Made by a program: the position numbers and the translations under genes. DNA of 64,000 nt from Macrostomum hystrix. Its lineage: Eukaryota > Platyhelminthes > Macrostomidae. Positions 1 to 11,900 of the stretch are shown in pieces. Location of the stretch: assembly GCA_950097015.1 (NCBI GenBank), contig CATNEN010000038.1:27930501-27994500 (forward strand), given 5' to 3'. Each line of letters starts with the position of its first letter. Position 1 is the first letter of the stretch. Under the pieces are notes generated by a model that made no database searches, was not told the DNA's origin, and saw only the letters and a program-made list of their open reading frames with translations.

Positions 1-1013
1 GAAACAAATTAGCTAATTGTTTAATCAAAAAAATAAAGCTAAAGTAATTGAAATGGGCTACGATTCTATATCACCAGCATTTTGCACAAAAAACGGTATT
101 ATTGAAACAATAAACTGTTAGTGTTCCATTTATGTATATCTTTAAAAAGTAATGCACAAAAAATAAGCTTTGTTTAAAGAAAGTCATTCTGCTCATTGTA
201 ATTATTATGCTAGGTGTTTTTTTACTCATAACATAAGTATAGTCATTTATCTATTTGTAAAGTAAATTAAAAAACAAACTACCTATTTATAAAGGGAACT
301 TATATTCACATAAGGGGTTTACTAATTTAAAACTTGGTTTATTACATGCAGGTGATGATTTGACAATTTTAATATAAGATTTTTCTTTTAAATAATACTT
401 AATTTCCCACAAAAGAAAGTTTAGAAGCTTTAGACTTGTGCAAAACATTCTAGCTATATTTTTCTTTTGCATGTTTGATTATTTTCTTAGAAATTTTTCT
501 AAACATTTAAATAAAAAGTAAGAAAACAGCTATATGAAAAGCTAGATGACATGCCTTAGCTTTGTGCAAAGTTTATCATAAATTATAAGTGCTTTTTGAT
601 CAAAGTTACACATAATCTTTTTGACATTTTTACTATCAAGAATTTTTTCCATAGATACCCTTGTGCTTTATCTCAATACCTAATGAAAATTTGAATTTTC
701 TTACAATTTCTAAGCAAAGATTCACCCAAAAGTTGGAGTTGACAGCTTATCAATGGTACAAAAGGGGGGATTTGAGTCACTCCATAGGTGAGTGGGGATG
801 AGCTCAAAGAAAATAATTAAATATTTGAAAGTTAAAAGTCCCCAAACTTTCTTACTTCTTACTTCTTAGCTGTAAATCTATTCTCAAGAAAAAAATTACA
901 AATGCAACTATACTTGTACTGAAAATATGCTTTTGTAGGTTAGCTAGCAAGCTAGAATAGTTATTGTACTATACAGTATTATATTGCAGCTTCCTAGAAC
1001 TGAAGCTGAAATA
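1..1013. other. AT-rich intergenic DNA, no gene seen
   Basis: AT-rich sequence without a convincing reading frame, tRNA or repeat. The 61-codon open frame at 287-472 has no coding character. Confidence 0.6.
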
Positions 1014-1021
1014 GTACTAAG

Positions 1022-2245
1022 GGTCCCAGGTCATTTCAGTGACAAGATATTTGGTGACAACTCAAGTCATTTCAGTGACACAATTGGTCAGATTGGTGAC
1101 AACTATTTTTGCACATAAATATGCTACAAAAAACTGCTTTCCATTTGAACTATGCACACTTACTAAATAATGATATAAGTATTAATAAGAAGCTACATTG
1201 GTCTGCTTAAGTCTGGGTTTTACTTTAAATGAGTTTAATGATTAAATTATTTTATGAGTAGCCAATAGTTTCAATAGTTATTTGTTCCTAATTAAATGTG
1301 TATAATTATTTTTTTCAAGTTTTGGATTGACAAGGCGAGTGCAAGCTTTAAGCAGCTGCTGGATTGTGCAACTTCTATCCTCAAATTCTGCCCAGTAGTG
1401 AAAAAGCCACAACTGCACTGTTTTGTAAGCCAGACATTGCTCTTGACGGTACCTAGACACTTTGTCATCTTACAACTTTGTCATCCAAATGACGATCTGT
1501 CTAATATCTCAGAGGGTGGATGACAAGAGACTTAGACTTGTGGACACTTCGTCATCTATAAAACAAAAGTTTTCAAAGTTAGAACAGAACCACCCCTCCC
1601 CACCTCACATTGTGTTGGCACCTATCTTTCAACTCTTATAATGAAATCAGTTTTGATACCTCTTTTTGACAATTTAGAGTGTGAAGTGTGTTCACACCTC
1701 TGCCCGACCACCCCACCCTCACTATTGATGACGAACTTGATTGCTTGTTATTAGCAGATGACAAAGTGACCAAACTTTAAAGCATGCCAATTGGCTGGAT
1801 GACAAAGTGTCCTACTTTCCAAGTGGATGACAAAGTTGTAAGATGACGAAGTTGTAAGATGACTAGGAGTGTCTAGGATCCCTCTTGACACAGCACTCCT
1901 CTGGACAGAAGGTGTACCTGAAGTGGGACAAGTGCCACTTTAACTATTTGAAAAACTTTTTGAATCTTCTTGAGCTAATTTGCTATTTGTTCAAGTAGAA
2001 AGTATCCAAACTACTTAAAAGTACTCATTGGAAAGTAAAAAATGAAGACCTGCCATTGGCACCACACATTGATTGAAACAAATTTGTAATTTTTATTTAA
2101 CAATCCTTTATAGGTGTTAATAGTTCACATGGAAGACTGTTTTCTCAGCATATTTAGGTGCAAGAATAGTTGTCACCAAACTGACCAATTCTGTCACCGA
2201 AATGACTATCACCAAAATAACTTGTCACCAAAATGACCTGGGACT
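1022..2245. mobile_element. Non-autonomous DNA transposon (outer element of a nested pair)
   Basis: The element is 1224 bp. Its ends are imperfect inverted repeats of about 95-100 bp: the left begins GGTCCCAGGTCATTT and the right end, reverse-complemented, begins AGTCCCAGGTCATTT. Subterminal copies of a GTGACAA-type motif occur on both sides. It is flanked by a perfect 8-bp direct repeat, GTACTAAG, at 1014-1021 and 2246-2253. Families known to make 8-bp duplications include hAT, P and Merlin; the GG-type terminus does not settle which. No transposase is visible. The interior at 1318-1447 and 1882-2000 has a weakly coding-like frame on both sides of the nested insertion, preceded by an acceptor-like TTTTTTTCAAG, so it may carry a captured or decayed exon. 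I infer it moved in trans. Confidence 0.85.
1448..1881. mobile_element. Non-autonomous DNA transposon nested in the 1022-2245 element
   Basis: A 434-bp element. The left end reads GGTACCTAGACAC and the right end, reverse-complemented, GGATCCTAGACAC. Both are followed by repeated GATGACAA/TTGTCATC motifs that form a longer imperfect inverted repeat. The flanks carry a perfect 8-bp duplication, CTCTTGAC, at 1440-1447 and 1882-1889. It inserted after the outer element, which it interrupts. There is no coding capacity. Confidence 0.85.
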
Positions 2246-2253
2246 GTACTAAG

Positions 2254-5200
2254 TAGCTTATTCCAAAAGTAGCAATTACATAGCTCACTGATGATTACCT
2301 GCAAGCCAGTGGCAGTGGGATCAATACTCTACCTATCTATACAGGACTACTTCTAGATTTCTCACTTTAAATAGCAATTTAAGCAGCACAGTACAGTAGA
2401 TAATCTAACAAAATCGGTTTTATTATTGTTAATTAGCAGGGTCTACATTAGCAATTCAGATTAGGCAAATAAGGGTAGATAGCTAACTAACTGACTATTG
2501 GAATAAATGCTCCAAATCTACACAGTAGCTGTGTTAGTGTACAGAAGGGAGAACTACTTTTTCATTTAACAGACAGCTATTAAGTTTTATACATACCAAA
2601 ACCTATAAGTTTTATACATAGTTTTATATATACCTACATTCCACTACTGGCACTGGGCTCTAAACTAGGCCTAGTAGAATTTAACTGGATCCAATTGCAA
2701 AGCACTTAGTTAAGTTAGTTTGCAAAGCAAAGCAAAGCATTGCAAAGCAAAGTTAGTTTAGACACAAAGCCTGTATCCATATCTTGCAGCCATTATAACT
2801 TTCTGCTAACGCTTGGGATGTATTTCGATCCGTATAATAACTCAGTGACCCGATTGGCTTACGATAAGAGATTATGCGACAAGCTAGTTCAGTGCGAGGC
2901 GAAATAATTGGGTCAACAAATAAGGCGTGCGGACGAGTCAGTGTAGACTGTTTTAATAAATATTGGCGTAAGCAGTAAAACTAATTACATATATTTTAAC
3001 ATCTGACACATAACTAAGATATTTTCTGTATATATTGCCATTCACTAAAAAACGCTTACCACAATTTTTGAGATGTTTAACTAAAGATTTTTTTAAATTA
3101 AATATTATTAAAGGTCGAGATTTTAACCGAGAGAGCACGTGCGTACAGACTGGACCGGGACCGGGAGCGTAATTTTGCGGGAATATATGCAGCGGAGCGG
3201 AAATAAGTTAGGAAGTCTCCAAAAACTATCTTGGAGATAAATTTTTTACCGGATTTTCAAAAGCGATTACTCATTTGTGAATGGATTATCATTTATGGTT
3301 TTAGCAGGTAGTTAGTTCCAATAGTATAGAAGTCTATCAGCAAAACCTATACGTAATAATGATGTGGGCGTTGAATGTACGAACATCGGATCAAATCCTA
3401 AGTTTGCGGAATAGTTATTATAATGACGACCAGTGGGTTTTTACAATTCCATCTACTTTAATAAAATTCATTCAACTTAAAAAGTTAAATATTCTGAACA
3501 CAAATTTTGAAAATTTCCTTCTTTAATCGACGGTATACACCTTAAAACTGCTAAAGGGAGCACATTTCATTTCTTATCATTTTACACGCGAATCATCATT
3601 CTTAATTAAGTGAAATCAATATTCAAGAACCTAGTTTTGCTTAAGTCAATATTCTTGTTGTGAATATAAACAATTCTGTAAAAGAACCGAACCGATGCGT
3701 TATAGTCCTGCATATACGCTTATAAGTAGTCTGTCTAACGAAATAAATTAAATAACGTATTTCGTTTCGTAGAACTTTCGGAAACAAATAGTATGTTTTG
3801 TAAATGTGCCGAGAAAAAACTGGCTTTCTATACTTTAGTTTATGTTACGAGCGTATGTGTCTAATGTTACCGCTTTTTTCGAAATCGAGGAGGTAAATAG
3901 TTGCAGATGACACTGAACTATAATCGTTTTTTAACTTGCTTGATATCCAACTCATCCGACTAAATCCGATTGCACCGCCTGCTCATTGCACTGCAAAGAA
4001 GACCTGCGTGTACTTTTGGCAATTATAGATCAAAGGCAGTTCAGGGCTAAAGAAATTTATAATATACAGAAATCAAAAAAGGCAAAACCGCGTTTAGAAA
4101 CTTTATAGAATCAATTAGTGTCCATATATATTTACCCAAGGGACTAAAAACCATTTTGAAACGTACGTACGAGTATATAGACGGCTTCCAAGTTACATAC
4201 GCTTGACTAAATAATTCCTCCAATTTAACTATTTAGCCTGATGCGAAATACTATAGTTTCCGCTTTGAAGAGAGGCAAAATCCGTCTTTGTAGTTTATTC
4301 AGATGAGCTCTATCTACGTGTATAACATTCAGCTAAGCCAAGTGGTAGAATACAAGCGAATAATACATTGAGGTGGGGGCTTTTCATCATCGTAATCATG
4401 GTATCCTCATATTTTAACTAACATGTGATAGTGAAGAGGCTAGGTACGAGTATTTGCCACTCCCGCGGGGTTTAGGATAGCATGCACCAATTCCTTATCG
4501 TGGCCTGCTCATTACATTTTTTCTGATTCACTTTTTTGCCTCCAGCCTATCTAGATGATGGTCCGTTGTATAAGTGAGGCAGTGAATAATTTGGACACTT
4601 TTTCATTTTAAATTCCCGCCACTTTTTCTCACGCGCTAGCTATTTGTCGTAAACCTCACGCGGTGCTCTTTGTTCGTTGTTTGCGCACTCAAGCGGAACA
4701 TGCACCCACCCCAATTTTTGTATATATATACAGAGAAAAATATAATGCGATCTTCACCCTCGATCCCCAACCACACGATAACACTGGTTAACTCTGTTTA
4801 CCCTGTTGACCCTGTTACCCCTGTTTGACCTGCTATACGTTCTCGACGTTTTGCTCTACGAAATATAAGCGATTGCACTTCCTAACTCTTTCCCTGTTTC
4901 GCTATTAAATAGACCGAGTTCCTTAGTTATTTTCCTAATAAAAGGAAAACAGTTAAGATACCTTTGCCTTCCCAATCCTCTCCCAAAGATCTCTCGTCGG
5001 CCTTCTTTACCCAAATCCACCCTATTATATGATCCCTTTGAAATCCCAATATACCGTCCTAAAATCCCGTCTAAAAGTCCACCTGAAGTCTATCTGAAGT
5101 CCACCTAAAGTTCCCTAAATACCCCCCTGAAGTCCCAAAACTCCGCCTTTATCCCTCATGAAACTGTACTAAACCCGGACCCCATAGAGGAAAGTAAGTG

Positions 5201-6458
5201 AGCTGAGTGCGAAGGACGTTCACCAGGCAACTTCAATCCATCCTGATACGCCCCACGGACTGTGTGCCCCAGATCAGTGACCTTAGCCCTCGTGCCAGCA
5301 GCAGTAAATTCCGCTCCCATTGTTAGTAGCTATAGTGTCTTGCCGCTCGGGCATTATAGCGCTACCTTAGGTAAAACACGAACATCGTGAAAAATACCTA
5401 TTCTCACCCTCATAACTTACGCTACCATTCCCCCCCAAATACTCAGCTCACCAATCCCAAATCCAACAAATAGAGAGAGAGAGAGAGCTGAGACATCTGC
5501 TACATAAGTAAGCACCCAAATTCACATAAACATTTAGAGCTATGAGAAATATAAGAGATGAAACAGATGAGCTATCAGACATGTAAGAGATGAGACACAT
5601 GAGAGATGACATTTGAGACAGGGGAGCACGGAAGAGACAATAAATTAACTGGGGAATGTGAATAAAGTACAGATGGTCTACCTTTTGAATATACGGCCGT
5701 TAAGTGAGTGAGTACATATACTTGTATCTTGTATCTATCCGGCATTCGATTATTTTCATAGCTTCATAGTTATTTGCGTTACCCGTACATATAAATCGGA
5801 ATTTATCAGCTAGGCAATCTTGCATCTGGCATTTCGGAGCTCCTGCAATTATCCCACATCCGTTTGCGCCATTTTCACCTGCGCCACGTCTCTATATTGC
5901 TCGCTTCAGGCGTTGAAACAATGGAGTGCATACATACAGATTAATCCGCTACTGCTGCTGCAATTTTCTAAGAAAATTAGCGCCGAGCCAACCCACACTT
6001 GGGTAATTTTCCAATCGTTGTTTTCAAAATCTGCAGCTATAGATCAAAAAGGCGATCGAACGAGCACGTGCTGTTTGCAGAGCAATTCTTTATTTAACAA
6101 CTACATAATCCAAAAAAATAGATTAAAAAATTAGGTTTATAAGCTAAATTATAATTATATTTTATTTCGGGAGCAGGTGACACAGCTCCATATAAGACCG
6201 TATTTTCGATCATTCGTTTTTTTCGATTATATGAAAGATCAGGTGCGATTTAGCGCGTAAATTTACACATATAACGGCAAAAATGTTTTCTTAAATTGGG
6301 ATGGACTTTTATAGAAAAAATTAGAAGAATTGTCCGTCTGTCCATATTAGAGGAGTGCATTGGCGGGCAATTCCCTTCCCAATCGGTTGACGAACCTATG
6401 TGGCGCACCCTGGCAGTGGGACCCCCGGTGTGTGTGTATGCATGCTGAACCACAGGGC
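2254..6458. other. Intergenic DNA without supported genes
   Basis: I see no gene here. Minor features are a run of GCAAA-type repeats at about 2700-2755, a GA microsatellite near 5471-5487, and a degenerate run of GAGATGAGACA-like words at 5510-5640 that resembles the array in the downstream gene's first intron. A 104-codon open frame at 5820-6134 has no recognisable domain or splice context. Confidence 0.5.
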
Positions 6459-6772
6459 CTGGAGACACTGAAGGCTCAGGGTGTGGGGCAGTTGAGACAC
6501 TGAAGGCTCAGGGTGTGGGGCAGTTGAGGCACCGAAGGCTCAGGGTGTGGGGCAGCTGAGACACTGAAGGGCTCAGGATGTGGGGCAGCTGAGACACTGA
6601 AGGCTCAGGATGTGAGGCAGCTGAGACACTGAAAACTCAGGGTGTGAGGCAGCTGAGACACTGAAGGCTCAGGGTGTGGGGCAGCTGAGACACTGAAGGC
6701 TCAGGGTGTGCAGGGGCAGCTGAGACACTGAAGGCTCAGGGTGTGCAGGGGCAGCTGAGACACTGAAGCTGA
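6459..6772. repeat. 32-bp minisatellite
   Basis: About ten copies of a 32-bp unit with core GAGACACTGAAGGCTCAGGG followed by TGTGGGGCAG. Units near the end have small insertions (GTGCAGGGG). Confidence 0.9.
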
Positions 6773-8446
6773 GACAATCAAGATCTGTTTTAATGATTAG
6801 AAAGAATTTCTGTGTCGTCCTTTCGACTATCCATCGAATTTGAATAATTCCATGAGTCCACTTTTTATTTGGGAAAAGTAATCTGATTTGTCTAGTCTCG
6901 ACCTTGGGAATCGCATGGCAGCTGAGCGTAGACTTATTATAAAAGATCTGATTATGGAAGGAAGGTTTAGGGAAAGTTCTAAAAATAGAAGCCAACTTTC
7001 GTTTGGCCAAGACTCGCGTGCTGAATAAAAAATATAGCCCGACTCCCACGCAGTAAATAAGAAAGAGTCTGATGAGATGGCGGGGTCTTTTGTACTCAAG
7101 TTGAGGCTACATGTAGCCGGAATATGTGGGGTTGAAAGAAGGCTCATTCATTTTTTTCTTCCTTTAATCTTGGGGGCCTCTTCAAGACTGAATGGTGAGT
7201 CTGAGAAAAAATGTATTTATGGAAAATTGCATTGATTGACTGATTGACTATTATTAGACCATTGTTGAATCGCTTTAGTTCATGCGGACTAAACTAAACT
7301 AACAATTAGTTGTGATCATCGTTCGATTATTTTTTTACCCAAATGAAATTCAAATAAAAGTAGTCAATGGATTTCAAATGAGAAAACTTCTCAAAACCTA
7401 CAGACTCCTTAATCTATGTATTGAAAAAATTGCACAATCATAATTCAATTGTATATTAATCAATTGTCTTTATTTTTTCTGTTTCAATAAAACAAATTTC
7501 GATTTGATTGGAATTTTGGATTAAAAAAACATTTTATTACTGGTAAAAAGCCATAAATTAGCGAGGCTAGAATGCCATGTTTCTAACGTAGAAATGTAGA
7601 ATAGTTTTGATCAAAAACACTTTTTTTTTAAACGATCATTTAAAAAAAGTAACGTTTTAATAAATTCGTAATTCCGATAACCATCCAAACAATTATGTTC
7701 GATCAACCGTTTCTTTTATTAAAAAAAGTAAATAGCTATATATAAAGTATTTAACGATCATCATGGCTTAAACTACCAAGTCTAAAATAATAAATAAAAA
7801 TAAATAGGACGAACATCGTCAAAGTTCTCAATTATTTTGATGCATGCCTGTCAGCCAACGTCAGTGTCACGCACGAAGGCGCATGATTCGCTTAGTGAGA
7901 ATTGATTACTGCACAATGATACCCATCCCACTTCAGGCACACTTTTTAATACTTTATAATAGTAATACGAAGATTATTTTAGTAATTTAGTAATTAGTAG
8001 GTTTATTTTAGTAACTGCTCTTTTTAGCATCCCATGCTGCTACTGCAGGGCTGCAGCAGGCCAGCAGCTACCTATCCTAACGTATGCTGCTTGCAGTTGA
8101 TTGAGTTAAACCCTCCCAATCTCATACTAGCGACTACATTCCAACAAGCATGTGAGAGTGCCCGGGAAAAGGCCTCGGTGTCTTAACACCCTTCCCAGTT
8201 CCCACACATACACACACTTTCCGAACCCCCCACGACTTTCTGGAAATTTCTCAGCTGGCATGAGTGAGGGGGTGGTTGTCGGGGTTTGCGCCATTGATCG
8301 GAAAAGCGCGTGACTCTCATTGGCTAATGTTGGGGGGTTGTGCCGTTCGGGGTTGTCCCGTTAGTGTACACTGACCCAGTCACTTCAGCACAGGAATGAT
8401 ATAGTGGATGATATAGTTTGGCCACTCCTAGTGCGTGCTTGTTGCG
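6773..8446. other. Intergenic DNA upstream of the TENT5-like gene
   Basis: No gene is supported. Overlapping minus-strand frames at 6669-7147 have no recognisable domain. From about 8030 the sequence becomes more GC-rich with CA and GGGGTTG runs, consistent with a proximal promoter region for the gene starting at 8626; the promoter role is inferred. Confidence 0.4.
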
Positions 8447-8457
8447 TATATAAATAG
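8447..8457 (+). promoter_or_regulatory. TATA box of the TENT5-like gene
   Basis: TATATAAATAG lies 169 bp upstream of the ATG at 8626. A start about 30 bp downstream would give a 5' leader of about 145 nt. This is the best TATA match near the gene, on the correct strand. Confidence 0.6.
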
Positions 8458-8625
8458 AACCAGCCAAACCTGTCAGAATTTTAGGCCTTTTTCAACAGTC
8501 TTGTGCAATTATTTTATTTGATAAGCGAAAGATTTGAAACGAAATTAACTGATCATCGTCTTACAGCTCGCCTTGTTTTTGTTTTTCACGCAAGGCTGCC
8601 TACTTAGTAATTAGACAAATCAATT

Positions 8626-8935
8626 ATGACCTGCGAGACAGGCAAATACGAGGCTAACACCAAGGACATTGTGGACGCTGTGGACCAGACTTCTGGCACC
8701 CCAGCCAACAGCAGCGGCAACAATAGCCGCTACAATGTCCTATGCTACGAACAAGTGCTTCGCCTGCACGAGTTCATGGAGAAGGAGGTGACGATTCACG
8801 GACGGGGTCACTGCTGCCCCAGCGTCAAGCTGACTCTGCGCGACTTGGTCCAGCGGGTGTCTAAACAGCTGGAGACTAGCGGCATTGCGCTGCGGGACCT
8901 GCGGCTAAACGGTGGCGGAGCGACATTCATCATTG
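8626..8935 (+). CDS. TENT5: TENT5-like exon 1
   Basis: Begins at the first in-frame ATG after the TATA box and ends in the first base of codon 104 at the donor GTAAG (8936). It encodes a variable 36-residue N-terminus and then the conserved start of the NTase fold through RLNGGG. Confidence 0.9.
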
Positions 8936-11900
8936 GTAAGCTGGATACGTGATAATGTTTGTCGCATAATAACTTCATACTACGCAGTTGAAGCATCAGT
9001 CGGGAATTAGATGGGAGGGCAGATGAGACACGGTAGAGATTAGGCAGAGGATAGATGAGACACGGGAGAGATTAGACAGAGGATAGATGAGACACGGGAG
9101 AGATTAGACAGAGGATAGATGAGACACGGGAGAGATTAGACAGAGGATATATGAGACACGGGAGAGATTAGATAGAGGATAGATGAGACACGGGAGAGAT
9201 TAGACAGAGGATAGATGAGACACGGGAGAGATTAGACAGAGGATAGATGAGACACGGCAGAGATGAAACACGGGAGAGATTAGACAGAGGATAGATGAGA
9301 CACGGCAGAGATGAAACACGGGAGAGATTAGACAGAGGAGAGATGAGATGAGACAGGGGAGAGATGAGATGAGACACGGCAGAGATGAAACACGAGAGAG
9401 ATTAGACAGAGGATAGATGAGACACGGCAGAGATGAAACACGGGAGAGATTAGACAGAGGAGACATGAGACAGAGGAGACATGAGACAGGGGAGACATGA
9501 GACAGGGGAGACATGAGACAGAGGAGACATGAGACAGGGGAGACACGAGACAGGGGAGACATGAGACAGAGGAGACATGAGACAGGGGAGACATGAGACA
9601 GAGGAGACATGAGACGGGAGAGATGAGATGAGACAGGGGAGAGATGAGACACAAGAGAGATGAGACACAAGAGAGATGAGACACGAGAGAGATTAGACAG
9701 GGGAGAGATGAGATGAGACAGGGCAGTTAAAAGTTTAGCTTCAGTTAAGTTAAGTTTAGTTCAGTTTAGCTCTAAAAGTTTAGTTGTTAAAGGATAAACC
9801 TCCAAGGCTTGTATTTATTGGAAAAGCTATTGGAAATGCTTCTTATTTATCTCTTATGATCAAGTTTACAAGTTTGTCGTTTCGTCTTGTTTTTCCATAT
9901 GCCTAGGTGACCTCTTCAATTCTACGATACAACAGCATTAAAGATAGTTCAAACATCTTAAATGTTTGTGTTATCTTATTCGCTGTTAAAAATGACAGGG
10001 TCAGGTCATAGGGCGTTGCACCTTCAATCAGAACAGAGTAAACACTAAATATTAGAATGTTTAACTTTGCAGTGTTTGTACGGCCCCTTAATATTCCAAA
10101 ATGTAAACAACTCTCAATTAAATGAATTACTGCGCTGCTGTCACACACGGCGTGTTTTACGCACGTTTTAAACATTCTTAGAGTCGATTGGTTATAATTG
10201 AATTTTAATTGCACTCGTGATCACTCTCGCCATGGCTAATTAACTCAATTTTAAGTGCGGCAGAACTTGTAATAGAATAATGTGCTTTCTTTAGAACTGG
10301 TAGGTCGAATCTATTTTTAGAACACTCTCGCAGGAGTGGGGTGGATGACTGCGAGGGTTCAGGGAGGCTTAGAAAATTGAGAACCCGATAGAGGAGTTAG
10401 CTGGGCCTAGTCTTACAAGCTTCGATGCCTAAAAGCCGGTAGCAGTGGGGCAGATCTGGAAAAGTCTATCCACCATGTTAGTGTTGAGATGATCTAAAAT
10501 TAGCCGATTCTATATCAACTCAAATGTACATCGGCTAACGTTGCTCTCATATGCGCCATCGCATTAGTAGTAGCAGTAGTATGGTAGGCATGGATTTGAG
10601 AATGGCGAGGATCGGCCCATGGCAGACTCCTTCGAGTCACGTGTTTGAGGTGGGTCGGCATGGCTGCTAGGATAAAGGGGAACAGTTTGGTCAAGCTCAG
10701 GCTCGGGAGTTGGTGTGTGAGTGGGCGAGACTCGACCAGTGAGAAGACTAGGGCATTTCTTTATTTGGAAAGTTTCAGCCACCCACTATGGGGGTACAGC
10801 CTTAACTCCTGAGCGTCTCTCTCCCCCTGACCAACCATTTTCCAGGAAAGGAAAGGAAGCAAGAGTGGTTGATTTAAATGAGTTCGTGCATTGTAGAGGA
10901 GGAAGAGCAGTTTTTTACTGACGAAAGATTTTTGTGATTTGGGAGGTTTCCCCGATTCCCCAATATCCCGTGCTCTCCTGTACACCCGCCCACGCAATTT
11001 CGAGACTGCGAGTGCAGAGCAGAGGCAGTGGCGGGGGTGAGTCTCAGGAAATGGCCGGGGAAAGCAGACGGAGTGAAGGGAAAAATGGCCGGGAGGCAAG
11101 AGAGAACCTGAGCACATGCAGAAATCTTTCACAGTGTTTGAGCTGGATGAAAGTCTAGAAGGAAAAGGCTAAGCCACTCAGTCCTCAGCTAGCTCCCGTT
11201 AGCTCCCATTCCCATCCGCAGTGCTCGCTATCATCGCTCCCCTCTTGGCCTCCTCATGTGAGTCCAAGTCATGTGATCCTCGGCCGATGCCAGCTGCTAA
11301 ACTAGCCCCTCTGTTTTAAAAAATCTAATAATAAACATACCATCAGTCCGAACAGCTATCTTGCTTGACTGAGATTGAGGGCTCAAGAACGTAAAATGGA
11401 GAGAAAACTATTGCCTTATTGTCACTTAGGATAATTTTTCAGAAAGCAAATGAAAGCCTTTTTAATAAATGAAATTAACTGTTTTAACCGGCGTTTTAAG
11501 AATTCGCACCGCTCATTCTCATTTGTATCACCGCTGTAGATAAGCCAAACCTCCACAATGTCTCATTTGTATCACCGCTGTAGATATGCCAAACCTCCAC
11601 AATGTCTCATTTGTATCACCGCTGTAGATAAGCCAACCCTCCTCCACAATGTCTCATTTGTATCACCGCTGTAGATAAGCCAAACCTCCTCCACAATGTC
11701 TCATTTGGGACTTCGTGCCGCTGTAGATAAGCCAACCCTCCTCCACAATGTCTCATTTGGATCACCGCTGTAGATAAGCCAAACCTCCTCCACAATGTCT
11801 CATTTGTATCACCGCTGTAGATAAGCCAAACCTCCTCCACAATGTCTCATTTGAGACTTCGTGCCGCTGTAGATAAGCCAACCCTCCTCCACAATGTCTC

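Noticed and set aside
10761-11132. Minus-strand 123-codon frame in intron 1
   Set aside because: Starts without supporting signals, no recognisable domain, composition like surrounding DNA.
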